A DNA stretch of 64,000 nucleotides from Hyphomicrobiales bacterium (GCA_026708505.1 JAPOUU010000018.1:19518-83517); one strand, 5' to 3'; shown: positions 55,823-64,000, counted from the stretch's first letter. The notes: generated from the letters alone by a model not told the origin. Numbers and translations are program-made.

Positions 55823-56674
55823 TTAGATGGAGTAGTCCGGTTCTTGCGGGAACATGTGGTCCATTTCCAGTGCGGGCTCTTCGGATTGGTCGGGACAGTG
55901 AATGAGCCGCGCGGGAACGCCGACGGCGGTGCAATAGGGCGGGACGCTGCGCAGCACTATTGAGCCCGCGCCGATGCGCGCGCACTCGCCGATTTCGATG
56001 TTGCCCAATACCGTTGCGCCCGCCGAGAGCAGAACACCCCGACGAACTTTCGGATGGCGGTCGCCGCACTCCTTGCCGGTGCCGCCAAGTGTCACGCCGT
56101 GCAGCATGGAGACATTGTCCTCAACAACGGCGGTTTCGCCGATGACGACGCCGGTGGCGTGGTCAATCATGATGCCCTTGCCTATCCGTGCGCCCGGATG
56201 GATGTCGACGCCGAAGCGCTCGGAGGAGCGGCTTTGCAAATGCAGCGCCAGCGTGCGTCGTTGTGACAGCCATAGTTGCCGGGTGATTCGGTAGGCCTGC
56301 AGCGCGTGGAAGCCTTTGTAATAGAGGAAGGGCGTGAGTCGTTCGGTGCAAGCCGGATCGCGGTCAAGGACGGCGTCCATGTCCCCGAGGCAGGCGTCCA
56401 GAATGCTTGCGTCGGTTTCGAGGGAGCCGGCGAGGTCGGCCCGTAACGTGTCTGCATCAAGGATGTCGTCGGCAAGTTTTCCGGCAAGGAGGTATCCGAG
56501 GGCGTCGGCGAAATTTTCGCGCTCGAGAATGGAGTCGCTCAAAAACTTTTTCAACTCCTTCTCGCGGTCGATAATCTCGCGGGCTGCGTCTTGGAGCTCG
56601 CGCCAAAGCGAGTCCGCCGCTGCGGCCGGCGCGTGTGCGTTCTGCTTGCTCTGTTCGGGTATGGAAAGGGACAT
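55823..56674 (-). CDS. cysE: Serine O-acetyltransferase
   Basis: This 283-residue enzyme acetylates serine with acetyl-CoA, the first step to cysteine. It has an N-terminal helical domain of about 150 residues and a left-handed beta-helix C-terminal part: VDIHPGARIGKGIMIDHATG, ETAVVEDNVSMLHGVTLGGT, KVRRGVLLSAGATVLGNIEI and ARIGAGSIVLRSVPPYCTAV. The catalytic His residues in DIHPG and DHATG and the hexapeptide repeats are clear. It is the last core gene before the accessory island on its right. Confidence 0.95.
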   Translation of the reverse strand: MSLSIPEQSKQNAHAPAAAADSLWRELQDAAREIIDREKELKKFLSDSILERENFADALGYLLAGKLADDILDADTLRADLAGSLETDASILDACLGDMDAVLDRDPACTERLTPFLYYKGFHALQAYRITRQLWLSQRRTLALHLQSRSSERFGVDIHPGARIGKGIMIDHATGVVIGETAVVEDNVSMLHGVTLGGTGKECGDRHPKVRRGVLLSAGATVLGNIEIGECARIGAGSIVLRSVPPYCTAVGVPARLIHCPDQSEEPALEMDHMFPQEPDYSI

Positions 56675-56960
56675 GCGCTTACCTCGTTCACCCCCTCTGT
56701 CGTTTTATACGTCTATCATAGACCAGAATGGCTTCGAAGGGAAATTGTTTTCGAGGAGGGAAAAATATCCGCGCTGTGAAAACCTCTTATGCTCCGAAAT
56801 TTGATATGTAAGGCGAGGCATTCGGGCCTCTGTTCACAAAATGTAGAATCTGCCATTTTTGGATTCGCCATCTTAGGTTGCGAAAGAGTGTTTGGTGTTT
56901 GTCATTGTTTTTCTTTTTCATCTCTTCCAAAAGCAACAGTAATACGCTGAAACACTCTCA

Positions 56961-57212
56961 TTACAGGAGGAAAGAAAACAACGAAAAAAGTATCTGAAGA
57001 ATCCCTATTACCAAAGGGGCGCCCAAATTTGTTGCATCCGGTAAATATACAATGTCAATGCCAATGACAATTGGGAGTAAAAATACAAGAGCTACATTGT
57101 AAAATTCTTCTTCCCATCTCTCATTATCGTTAGATTTTTCACTAATAGCCTTGTCTTCTTTACCCGGTTTTTCTGAATCGAGGTCGCTCAATATTCCATC
57201 GGTGTTAGCCAT
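56961..57212 (-). CDS. Small two-helix membrane protein downstream of the Panacea gene (candidate toxin)
   Basis: This 83-residue protein has a charged N-terminal half and two membrane helices forming a hairpin: VALVFLLPIVIGIDIVYL (40-57) and APLVIGILQILFSLFSFLL (65-83), the second ending at the C-terminus. No family name comes to mind. Its start overlaps the end of the Panacea-domain gene by 8 bases (ATGGCTAA) and AGGCGG lies upstream, so it is translated with it. Small membrane proteins are among the toxins paired with Panacea antitoxins, which is the main reason to propose that role. The surrounding DNA is AT-richer than the core. Confidence 0.6.
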   Translation of the reverse strand: MANTDGILSDLDSEKPGKEDKAISEKSNDNERWEEEFYNVALVFLLPIVIGIDIVYLPDATNLGAPLVIGILQILFSLFSFLL

Positions 57213-57660
57213 TGTGTTTCCGCCTTTTCATTCGATTTTCATATTCTTTCTTAATCAGGTCACGAGGTATTGCAATTCCGCGTTTCCTTTTTTCGTACAC
57301 CTCGTGCCAAGCACCTTTTTCCCAGTGAGTGAATGACACGAGTGCCGCATCTGTTATTCCTTCGGCCGCATCAATGGTTTCTTTCAAAATTTCAAATTCG
57401 TCTCCCTTGGTTACGCCACCATTTTTAGGAAATATATGACCGATAGAACTGGCGCCGTAAACTTTGCAGTAATGATATAACTCCGGTTCTACAGGTCCAT
57501 GCTGCCACGCTTCAAAATTTTCCCTTATGAGATCTTTATCCGTCCTGCCCAGATAATACATGTGCGCGATATACAAGAGTTTTTGCAGCCTCAGGTTGGT
57601 TATTTTCCAGCCCGACAAATTGCAAAGTGTCTTGCCTGCGTCGATAGATGAAATTGTCAT
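57205..57660 (-). CDS. panA: Panacea-domain (DUF4065) protein, candidate antitoxin
   Basis: This 151-residue soluble protein matches the Panacea/DUF4065 (formerly GepA or SocA-like) domain throughout: ITNLRLQKLLYIAHMYYLG, the core FEAWQHGPVEPELYHYCKVY, then LVSFTHWEKGAWHEVYEKRK and GIAIPRDLIKKEYEN. Panacea proteins act as antitoxins that neutralise very different toxins. AAGGAA precedes the start by about 6 bases. It lies 44 bases after the protease gene and overlaps the small membrane-protein gene, so the three may form one operon. Confidence 0.8.
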   Translation of the reverse strand: MTISSIDAGKTLCNLSGWKITNLRLQKLLYIAHMYYLGRTDKDLIRENFEAWQHGPVEPELYHYCKVYGASSIGHIFPKNGGVTKGDEFEILKETIDAAEGITDAALVSFTHWEKGAWHEVYEKRKRGIAIPRDLIKKEYENRMKRRKHNG

Positions 57661-57704
57661 GTCGTTTCCTTTTTACAGATTCTACAGTGATTCGATGCAG
57701 GATG

Positions 57705-58598
57705 TCATTGTATCAGGCGGGTGAATCCATTCGCCGAATGGAGAGCGCATCGTGTGTTCCTTTTGTAGTGGTGACCATCCAAAAGGCTGCCGTATCGGCG
57801 AATATTCTCGCTTAGTTCTTCTTTCTCTCCATAGTCGTTGATTGCGAGGTGAATATCTCCATCGCGCAACTCCCGCATCGGGATGCTATACCCGTGAGAA
57901 TGCCATCTCGATATGCTTCCCAAGATTTCGGCGATGCTTTCGGCTCTTTCTTGTTTCATTTCCAGGGTTACATCTTTCTTTTTGGTTTCCGTCTTTGCCC
58001 AATTTTTAAATTTATATTCGACCAGCCACTTTTTTATCAGTTCTTTTGAGCGTTCCATTGCTTGTTTAACAGCAAACATATCTGCGGGGTCAAAGTTTTT
58101 AATCAAGAATAAAAGCTCCGCATCGCTCAAATCCCTTTCCTTGCTTTCCTTGATTAATTCGTCGTACTGACGAAGATATCCTGCTCCGCGGATCCATTGT
58201 CCCTCGTCGTTTCTAAAGTACGGGTCTATCGGCCCCAATACGGAGTGATAATCCATGTATATGTTGTCGCCTGAAAGAACCAGCACCGTGCCGGCGGAAT
58301 AAGCGTGGTTTGGAACGATGAAATCGACAATTTCAAAGTTATGCCGAAATACACGGCAGATGCGCTCTGCAACTTCTACGAATCCTCCGGGTGTTGCAAT
58401 CATCACGACGAGGCGTTTGCTTAGCTCCCCCTTTTGTTTTTTCAAGAATTCAATATCGCGGCGAATCATGTCATCCAACCCTTGGTCAATGTGTCCGCAG
58501 ATGGATATGACCTCTCCTTCGAGAATGTTTTCTATTTTTTCCCGAAATTGCGACAACGAAAATTCAATGAATTGATGGACTTTTATGGTGTTTTGCAT
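57705..58598 (-). CDS. SDH/ClpP-fold serine protease-like protein
   Basis: This 297-residue cytoplasmic protein belongs to the serine dehydrogenase proteinase group, with a ClpP/SppA-like crotonase fold. VVMIATPGGFVEVAERICRV is the oxyanion region and NHAYSAGTVLVLSGDNIYMD carries the likely nucleophile Ser101, followed by YHSVLGPIDPYF. The C-terminal 150 residues are mainly helical and charged and may contact partners. The start at 58598 follows AAGGAG by about 6 bases. It lies 44 bases upstream of the Panacea gene on the same strand. Similar proteases occur in accessory and defence-like loci, but no such role is shown here. Confidence 0.75.
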   Translation of the reverse strand: MQNTIKVHQFIEFSLSQFREKIENILEGEVISICGHIDQGLDDMIRRDIEFLKKQKGELSKRLVVMIATPGGFVEVAERICRVFRHNFEIVDFIVPNHAYSAGTVLVLSGDNIYMDYHSVLGPIDPYFRNDEGQWIRGAGYLRQYDELIKESKERDLSDAELLFLIKNFDPADMFAVKQAMERSKELIKKWLVEYKFKNWAKTETKKKDVTLEMKQERAESIAEILGSISRWHSHGYSIPMRELRDGDIHLAINDYGEKEELSENIRRYGSLLDGHHYKRNTRCALHSANGFTRLIQ

Positions 58599-58961
58599 GG
58601 TTTTCTCCTTCCTGGAACGCGAGCGTATGGGCATCCCTACCCGAGATTAAGCAAGTATATTTATTTGCAGGGAGCGCCTCCGCCGACTCAAAAAGACACA
58701 ACGTCTTTGCGCGGCGTTTCTTGGCAATTTATTCGCAGTGTGAAGTTCTAATCTTCTTCTGATTCTCCGAATTTGAAGGAAACCCTACCTCGAAAAGATT
58801 CAAAAGTCAAGATCTTTTTTTGGTTGATGGCGCTTGGCAGAATTTCTACGGCTTGTTGATGCGAATTGGCTTGATTGGCGCCGTTTCCATTTTTTGCAGA
58901 TATTCGGGGAAGATGATATAATGCATGTAATTGAAATAAAATCCATGGTAGAGTGATTCCT
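58599..58961. other. Divergent intergenic region of the accessory island
   Basis: These 363 bases separate the protease operon from the surface-lipoprotein gene, which are divergent, so both promoters should be here. A stem-loop can be drawn at 58681-58716: CGCCG/CGGCG outer arms and AAAGAC/GTCTTT inner arms around ACAAC. It could be regulatory or a terminator; no gene is supported. Confidence 0.5.
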
Positions 58962-59963
58962 ATGAATACAATACGAATGGTTGCAGCGACCCTGCCGATG
59001 GCGTTTCTAATCGCATGCGGCGGCGGAGGCGGCGGAGGGGGTGCGGCATCGGCTCCTGCTCCTGCTCCTGCTCCTACTCCTACAATAGACGATGATAGCG
59101 TTCCCCCAGACTGGAGCTTGCTGACCGAGTTTGCAGAGCACGCGGATTTTCCAGTCCTGGAAGCCGTTAGAGGGATCACAAGAGCGATGGGCGCGGATTT
59201 ATTTTTAAGTCCGTTTGCGGAAGCGGGAAATTTAAACGAGACGGGTCATACGAAGGATCCTGGAGTTTACCTTACTACGTTGCCAGGTGGCGGTAATAAT
59301 CTGGTATTTAACATAGGTGCTTACGAGGATATTTCCCTGGCGGAAAACAATAATTTTTGGGTCATGGACAGTTATACCTCCATTACCACAACCGGTGTAG
59401 TCGTTGGTGATGTTACTCTTGCACGAAACAGATTAACCGGAACAAGATACCAAGGCATGTCTCACATGGAAATCCAAACCTTTTCAGGGTGGTTGGACGG
59501 CAGTGTTTTTGGAACTTCGCGAATAGCGTTTGCGTATAGAACACCTGCTGCAGACTACAGGTTTGTTTCTCATACTTCCGGTGTGCCCAGCAATTCTATG
59601 CCAAGGGCAACGGGAACGGAAACTTCGGCAACATGGGAAGGTGTCACTGTCGCCTCAATAAAAGCCGATAGGGAATTCATTCGAGGTGATGCAACTATTA
59701 CTATCTCGGACCTTACAAATGCAGATGTCAATTTGAGGTTTGATAATTGGCATGATTTGGATAACGAAGAGTTATCAACTATGCCGGCAATCACTTATGA
59801 CAATTTGACGCTTACCAACGGGAGTTTTGGAGGATCCTCTCCCGACCAGGTCTTCGGACACTTTTATGGAACAGACCATAACGAGGTCGGTGGATACTTC
59901 AACACTATGGATGTTACGGGAGCTTTTGGCGGGACGAGGCAACCGGCGGAATCATCCGAATAA
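58962..59963 (+). CDS. Surface lipoprotein with TbpB-like C-terminal barrel
   Basis: This 333-residue lipoprotein has a short signal peptide ending in the lipobox LIAC (Cys19), followed by eight glycines and an Ala-Pro-rich linker, which suits a protein extended from the outer surface. The mature domain is Thr/Gly/Asn-rich with an SHMEIQTFSGWLDGSVFGTS segment and ends DQVFGHFYGTDHNEVGGYFN then FGGTRQ. That ending matches the barrel of transferrin-binding protein-like and factor H-binding lipoproteins (FYGxxxxEVGGxFxxxxxxGAFGG). Ligand unknown. Start at ATG 58962; a GTG at 58953 is in frame. Confidence 0.75.
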   Translation: MNTIRMVAATLPMAFLIACGGGGGGGGAASAPAPAPAPTPTIDDDSVPPDWSLLTEFAEHADFPVLEAVRGITRAMGADLFLSPFAEAGNLNETGHTKDPGVYLTTLPGGGNNLVFNIGAYEDISLAENNNFWVMDSYTSITTTGVVVGDVTLARNRLTGTRYQGMSHMEIQTFSGWLDGSVFGTSRIAFAYRTPAADYRFVSHTSGVPSNSMPRATGTETSATWEGVTVASIKADREFIRGDATITISDLTNADVNLRFDNWHDLDNEELSTMPAITYDNLTLTNGSFGGSSPDQVFGHFYGTDHNEVGGYFNTMDVTGAFGGTRQPAESSE

Positions 59964-59995
59964 AACCGTTAAAAATTTTTTCGATGTGCGGTTTT
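59962..59995. terminator. Bidirectional terminator between lipoprotein gene and moeA
   Basis: AAAACCG (59962-59968) and CGGTTTT (59989-59995) form a 7-base stem with an AT-rich loop, ending in T-runs on both strands, in the short gap between two convergent genes. The large loop makes it a weak candidate. Confidence 0.4.
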
Positions 59996-59998
59996 GCC

Positions 59999-61216
59999 TT
60001 AATCCAGTAAAAGCGCATCTATGCTCTCGCCTTTGTCGCGGGCTTTGTCAAACGGGGGACGGACGGCAAACGCATCGGCATGCGCGAGCATCGACAGGCG
60101 CGCGCTGTCCTGGCTTTCGAATGGCGTAATAAAATAAGCCTGTTCGTCGGCATCCCATATAAGTTTTGCGCGCATATATTCCTGTCGCTCGTTGTTGGCG
60201 GGGAGCGAACGAGTCAAACGCGCGCAAACGCGGGAAAGTCCGCTCACGGTTGCGCCCTGCATTTTCGCAAGCGCCGGCCGTAAAAATATCTCGGCGCACA
60301 CCATCGTCGATACCGGATTGCCGGGCATTCCAAGCGCACGTGTTTTCTCCCGCATTGCAAACAACAAGGGCTTTCCCGGGCGCACGGCAACGCCGTGAAA
60401 GCAAATGTCAAAGCCGCTTGCCTCAAGGGCGGAGCGGGTGAGATCGTGCTCGCCGACGGAGGCGCCTCCCATGGTCACGAGGAAGTCGCAGTCTTTCGCC
60501 TTATCGATGGCTTTGCCGATGGCATTGACGTCGTCAGGCGCGATGCCGATATCGAGCGCATCGCAGTCGAGTTTTTCGAGGAATGCAACCATCCCGATGC
60601 TGTTAGAAGAGGGCAGTTTGTTTTTGTTGTTTTCTTCAACGGCCGCAAGCTCGTTGCCGAGCGCGAGCACCGCGACCCGGGGTTTGCGGCGCACATCCAC
60701 ATCCACATGTCCCATTGCCGCAAGAAGGGCGAGATCGCGTTCGCGCAGACGATGCCCGGCGTTGAGGAGTTCGTCGCCTTCGGCGAAGTCGCTGCCCTTA
60801 CGGCGGACATAACGGCCGGTTTGCGCGGTTTGTGAAAAAGTGACGCGCTTGCCGTCCTGTCGCGCGTTTTCCTGGATGAGTATGGCATCGGCGCCGCGGG
60901 GTAGCCGCGCACCGGTAAAGATGCGCATGGTTTCGCCCGCCTGAATGGCCGCATCGGTTTGTTCGTCTCCGGCTGCAATCGATCCGGCAAGCGAAAGACT
61001 CGCGCCCGTTTGCGCGACATCTTCGCTGCGAACGGCGTAGCCGTCCATAGCGGAAACATCAAAGGCGGGATGGCTTCGATGCGCGCATGCGTTCTCGCAC
61101 AAGACTCTCCCGCGCGCCCGCACAAGCGAGACGCTCTCCGGGGGCAATGGCTCGATGCTCTCCAGCATCTGCTCGAGAGCGGCGTCCACCGACAACAACT
61201 TGCGTGCCTGTGTCAT
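59999..61216 (-). CDS. moeA: Molybdopterin molybdotransferase
   Basis: This 405-residue enzyme inserts molybdate into adenylylated molybdopterin. It has SHPAFDVSAMDGYAVRSEDV, AGETMRIFTGARLPRGADAI, DELLNAGHRLRERDLALLAA and LVTMGGASVGEHDLTRSALE, with LGMPGNPVSTMVCAEIF in the MPT-binding domain; these match MoeA. It is the last gene of the trp-moa operon here. In other alphaproteobacteria lexA often follows; here a convergent lipoprotein gene does. Confidence 0.95.
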   Translation of the reverse strand: MTQARKLLSVDAALEQMLESIEPLPPESVSLVRARGRVLCENACAHRSHPAFDVSAMDGYAVRSEDVAQTGASLSLAGSIAAGDEQTDAAIQAGETMRIFTGARLPRGADAILIQENARQDGKRVTFSQTAQTGRYVRRKGSDFAEGDELLNAGHRLRERDLALLAAMGHVDVDVRRKPRVAVLALGNELAAVEENNKNKLPSSNSIGMVAFLEKLDCDALDIGIAPDDVNAIGKAIDKAKDCDFLVTMGGASVGEHDLTRSALEASGFDICFHGVAVRPGKPLLFAMREKTRALGMPGNPVSTMVCAEIFLRPALAKMQGATVSGLSRVCARLTRSLPANNERQEYMRAKLIWDADEQAYFITPFESQDSARLSMLAHADAFAVRPPFDKARDKGESIDALLLD

Positions 61217-61219
61217 TAA

Positions 61220-61696
61220 TTAAGGAGCGCTCCATTCACCGCTTTTACCGCCGGATTTTTTCAACAAGCGGATGTCACCGATGTGCATGGCGCGGTCAAC
61301 GGCTTTCGCCATGTCGTAGACGGTCAGGCATGCGACTGTGACCGCATGCAGCGCTTCCATCTCCACGCCCGTGGGCCCCTTGGAGCGAACGGTCGCGGTT
61401 ACCTCGATGGCGGGGACATCCTTCTCGCAAGCGGCGAGTTGGAGTTCGACGGATGTCAGCGTGAGCGGATGGCATAGGGGTATCGCATCGCTCGTGCGCT
61501 TGGCCGCAAGGATGCCGGCAAGCCGCGCGGTCGCAAGAACGTCTCCCTTGGCGATGCCGCCGCCCTGAATCTGCTCGAGAGTTTCGCGCTTCATGGTGAT
61601 GCGTCCTTGGGCAACGGCAGTGCGATGGGTGTCGTCTTTGTCGGAGACATCAACCATGCGCGCGGCGCCGTGTTCATCGAGGTGGGAGAGTTTCAT
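61220..61696 (-). CDS. moaC: Cyclic pyranopterin monophosphate synthase
   Basis: This 158-residue enzyme completes the ring closure to cyclic pyranopterin monophosphate, the early molybdopterin step after MoaA. It shows [40 protein letters not shown] then [32 protein letters not shown] and [13 protein letters not shown], all conserved. It overlaps trpC by 4 bases and precedes moeA by 3. Confidence 0.96.
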   Translation of the reverse strand: MKLSHLDEHGAARMVDVSDKDDTHRTAVAQGRITMKRETLEQIQGGGIAKGDVLATARLAGILAAKRTSDAIPLCHPLTLTSVELQLAACEKDVPAIEVTATVRSKGPTGVEMEALHAVTVACLTVYDMAKAVDRAMHIGDIRLLKKSGGKSGEWSAP

Positions 61697-62484
61697 CGGG
61701 GTAAAAGCGTTCGTGTTGCGGTTTCGATGTTGTCGGCGCGCATGAGGCTCTCGCCCACGAGCGCACAGTGAATGCCGGCCCCGGCGAGGCGCTTGATGTC
61801 GTTGGCGGTTTCGATGCCGCTTTCGGATATGACGAGTCGTTCGTCGGGAATATGCGCGCGCAGGCGCTCGCTGACTTCAAGCGAGGTATGAAAGGTCTTA
61901 AGGTCGCGATTGTTGATTCCGATGAGAGGCGTTTTCAGTCGCAAGGCGCGTTGGAGTTCGTCTTCATTGTGAACTTCGACCAGCACGTCCATGCCATGGC
62001 CGTGCGCGGCTTCTTCGAGTTCCGCGGCTTGCGCATCCGAGAGCATTGCAAGGATCAGGAGAACGCAGTCGGCATGAAGCGCCCGGGCCTCGTGAATTTG
62101 GTACGGCTCGAAAAGAAAATCCTTGCGCAGCACGGGAAGGGCGCACGCTTGCCGGGCGCGGGTGAGGTAGTCCGGCGCACCCTGGAAGTAGCGGCTGTCC
62201 GTCAACACTGAAAGACATGCGGCGCCGCCTTCGGCATAGGCGCGGGCGATGTCTTCGGGAACAAAATCGGGGCGCAAGAGTCCCTTCGAGGGACTCGCCT
62301 TCTTGCATTCTGCAATCAGCCCGAGTCCGCGCTCGCGCACGCCCGTCTCAAGAGCGGCGCGAAAAGAACGAACTTTCGGCGCGGCTTTCGCGGCTTCCAT
62401 GATGTCGTTTTCGCCGCGCGCCTGCTTTGCCGCATCAACCTCCGTGCGCTTGTGGGTGACGATTTCTTCAAGCAGGGAATTCAT
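61693..62484 (-). CDS. trpC: Indole-3-glycerol phosphate synthase
   Basis: This 263-residue TIM-barrel enzyme makes indole-3-glycerol phosphate in tryptophan synthesis. It has [19 protein letters not shown], the lysine in [39 protein letters not shown] followed by [10 protein letters not shown], and [20 protein letters not shown]. It overlaps trpD by 4 bases. This single-function trpC lacks the TrpF fusion of enteric bacteria. Confidence 0.96.
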   Translation of the reverse strand: MNSLLEEIVTHKRTEVDAAKQARGENDIMEAAKAAPKVRSFRAALETGVRERGLGLIAECKKASPSKGLLRPDFVPEDIARAYAEGGAACLSVLTDSRYFQGAPDYLTRARQACALPVLRKDFLFEPYQIHEARALHADCVLLILAMLSDAQAAELEEAAHGHGMDVLVEVHNEDELQRALRLKTPLIGINNRDLKTFHTSLEVSERLRAHIPDERLVISESGIETANDIKRLAGAGIHCALVGESLMRADNIETATRTLLPR

Positions 62485-63500
62485 GAGTCTTCATTCGAGA
62501 CGGAAACAAGCAGTTCCAGGCGCCGCTTTGCTTCGCCGCTGTCGAGAGCCTCGGTTGCGCGTTGGAAACTATCGCGGATGTCGTCGCTGTCGCCGGCAAC
62601 GGTCAAGGCCGCCGCGGCGTTGAAAAGAACGACATCCCGATAGGAGGACTTTTCCCCATCGAGAAGGGATTCGAGCGCCTTGGCGTTTTCGGCCGGTTCG
62701 CCTCCGCGAAAATCATTAATGTCGGCGCGGGCCAATCCGACCTCTTCGGGTGCGAGTTCGAAATTTCGAATTTTTCCGTCGCGCAATTCGGTGATGTCGT
62801 TGACGCCGGAGGCGGAGAGTTCATCAAGGCCGTCGGCGCCGTGAACGACCCATGCGCGCTCGCTTCCGAGATTTGAGAGCGCATGTGCAAGATGCGGCAG
62901 CCACGCTTTGGAAAACACCCCCAGCAGTTGCCGTTTGGCGGAAGCCGGATTGCAGAGCGGTCCGAGCAGGTTGAAGATGGAGCGCGTTGCAAGTTTTGCG
63001 CGCACCGGTCCGACATGCTTCATAGCGGGATGGTGATTGGGCGCGAACAGGAATCCGATGCCGGCTTTGTTCATGCATTTTTCAATTTTTTCAAGGGGGA
63101 TGTCGGGACGCACGCCAAGCGCGCGCAACACGTCCGCCGAACCGCACTTGGAGGATGCCGCCTTGTTTCCGTGCTTGGCAACGGGCACTCCGCATGCGGC
63201 AACGACGAAGGCTACGGCGGTGGAGATGTTGTAGGTGTTTTGGCCGCTTCCCCCGGTTCCGCAGGTATCGATTGCGCCGGGAGGAGCCTGCACTTTGAGG
63301 GACTTTTCGCGCATGACCCGGGTTGCGGCGGTGATCTCGTCAACGCTTTCGCCGCGGGTTCGAAGCGCCATGAGGAAGCCGGCGATTTCGACTTCTTCGG
63401 CCTCGCCCGACATCAGGTAAGCGAAGGCTTGTTCGGCCTCTTCCTGGGAGAGCATGCTGCCGTCTGCGACTTTGTTGAGCAGGGGCGTGAGGATGCTCAT
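62481..63500 (-). CDS. trpD: Anthranilate phosphoribosyltransferase
   Basis: This 339-residue enzyme transfers phosphoribose to anthranilate. It has the PRPP/Mg segment DTCGTGGSGQNTYNISTAVA, VAKHGNKAASSKCGSADVLR, and FLFAPNHHPAMKHVGPVRAK followed by RSIFNLLGPLCNPA; helical N-terminal dimer domain as usual. It overlaps trpG and trpC by 4 bases each. Confidence 0.96.
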   Translation of the reverse strand: MSILTPLLNKVADGSMLSQEEAEQAFAYLMSGEAEEVEIAGFLMALRTRGESVDEITAATRVMREKSLKVQAPPGAIDTCGTGGSGQNTYNISTAVAFVVAACGVPVAKHGNKAASSKCGSADVLRALGVRPDIPLEKIEKCMNKAGIGFLFAPNHHPAMKHVGPVRAKLATRSIFNLLGPLCNPASAKRQLLGVFSKAWLPHLAHALSNLGSERAWVVHGADGLDELSASGVNDITELRDGKIRNFELAPEEVGLARADINDFRGGEPAENAKALESLLDGEKSSYRDVVLFNAAAALTVAGDSDDIRDSFQRATEALDSGEAKRRLELLVSVSNEDS

Positions 63501-64000
63501 GCCGGTTCGGGCGTGTTGATGCCGACAAGGGCGGCGAAGTTTGTAAGAATTTGGCGTCCGTGTTGCGAGGCGATGGACTCGGGATGGAACTGTACGCCAA
63601 ACAGCGGGAATTCCTTATGGCGCAATGCCATGAGAATGCCGTCCTGGTTGCGTGCGGTGATTTCGAGTTGCGGCGGGACGCTTTCAGGATCAACAATCAA
63701 GGAGTGGTAGCGCGTTGCCTCGAATCCGCCTTCGATGTTTTCGAAGATGCCGCTGCCGTTATGCTGGATGACATCGAGTTTGCCGTGCATGGGTTCCGGT
63801 CCGCGGATAATGTTTGCGCCGAATGCCTGCGCAATGGCATGGTATCCGAGGCACACGCCGAAGAAGGGGAAGCGTCCGTTGCTTTCGCGCACGAGGTCGA
63901 GACAGATGCCGGCATGGTCGGGGTCCTTGGGGCCCGGCGAAAGAACGACCGCCCGGGGTTCGAGTGCGAGCGCTTCTTGGACGCTCAGGGCGTCGTTGCG
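63497..64000 (-). CDS. trpG: Anthranilate synthase component II, glutamine amidotransferase (partial)
   Basis: This is the C-terminal part (about 167 residues visible) of the glutaminase subunit, whose 5' end lies beyond the right edge. It continues from AVVLSPGPKDPDHAGICLDL to the catalytic cysteine in FFGVCLGYHAIAQAFGANI, then HGKLDVIQHNGSGIFENIEG, YHSLIVDPESVP and GVQFHPESIASQHG with the His-Glu of the triad. It supplies ammonia to TrpE for anthranilate synthesis and heads trpGDC-moaC-moeA in this window. Confidence 0.94.
   Translation of the reverse strand, partial: RNDALSVQEALALEPRAVVLSPGPKDPDHAGICLDLVRESNGRFPFFGVCLGYHAIAQAFGANIIRGPEPMHGKLDVIQHNGSGIFENIEGGFEATRYHSLIVDPESVPPQLEITARNQDGILMALRHKEFPLFGVQFHPESIASQHGRQILTNFAALVGINTPEPA

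Noticed and set aside
1..64000. CRISPR arrays, insertion sequences, rRNA and tRNA genes
   Set aside because: No regularly spaced repeats of CRISPR type, no transposase reading frame, and no rRNA or tRNA stretch was found on either strand.

Overview
This window is a stretch of alphaproteobacterial chromosome with moderately GC-rich coding regions. The assignment rests on gene content and order. A ChpT-like phosphotransferase of the CtrA pathway is present. The trpG-trpD-trpC-moaC-moeA block, the yebC-ruvCAB-ybgC-tolQRAB-pal-ybgF-tilS-ftsH block, and the zapA/tkt-gap-pgk-fba neighbourhood all follow orders familiar from that class. I cannot name a genus from the sequence alone. Most of the window is housekeeping DNA with very tight spacing and many 4-base ATGA overlaps.

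Layout: 1-3088 (minus) is a glycine betaine/proline-type ABC uptake operon (binding protein, ATPase, permease; the permease runs off the left edge). 3561-8814 (plus) is a propionyl-CoA carboxylase operon (pccB ... pccA) with two PD-(D/E)XK nuclease-like genes between the subunits. 8822-11011 (minus) holds lipB, a thioredoxin-like protein and two small unknown genes, one with a DUF2335-like domain. 11185-13334 (minus) is thiD-glmM. 13615-15230 (plus) is a hipBA toxin-antitoxin pair with its operator, placed inside the folP/glmM part of a conserved block. 15302-30807 (minus) is a long core run: folP, ftsH, tilS, ybgF, pal, tolB, tolA, tolR, tolQ, ybgC, ruvB, ruvA, ruvC, yebC, ymdB, fau, zapA and a coiled-coil gene. 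30808-32430 has no intact gene but contains a decayed AlbA/RecG-like regulator and a run of 20 C. 32431-38433 (plus) is tkt-gap-pgk-fba-thiE (Calvin/pentose phosphate/glycolysis plus thiamine). 38430-41411 (minus) is an autotransporter. 41850-47681 (minus) holds a dimethylglycine/sarcosine dehydrogenase-like enzyme, an orphan ParD-like antitoxin, rpmF, ald, a XerC-type recombinase and a fructose-6-phosphate aldolase/transaldolase. 47757-54710 (plus) is priA, then atpH-atpA-atpG, directly followed by chpT and a secreted DUF3047-like protein instead of atpD-atpC. 54707-56674 (minus) is an FAD monooxygenase and cysE. 56961-59963 is an AT-richer accessory island. 59999-64000 (minus) is moeA-moaC-trpC-trpD-trpG, with trpG running off the right edge.

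The most interesting parts are the accessory pieces. First is a co-directional, tightly spaced three-gene set (SDH/ClpP-fold protease, Panacea-domain antitoxin, 83-residue two-helix membrane protein) at 56961-58598. I read it as a candidate toxin-antitoxin or defence module. It is divergent from a TbpB-like surface lipoprotein. Second is the pair of translationally coupled nuclease-like genes inside the carboxylase operon. Others are the hipBA insertion with a well-resolved operator, the split ATP synthase operon, a pseudogene with several frame breaks, and the poly(C) tract.

Metabolically, the betaine-type importer and the dimethylglycine dehydrogenase-like enzyme suggest that methylated glycines are used as osmolyte or nutrient. 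The propionyl-CoA carboxylase feeds odd-chain or branched carbon into methylmalonyl-CoA. All functional calls are from reading protein motifs and gene order; no database search was run.
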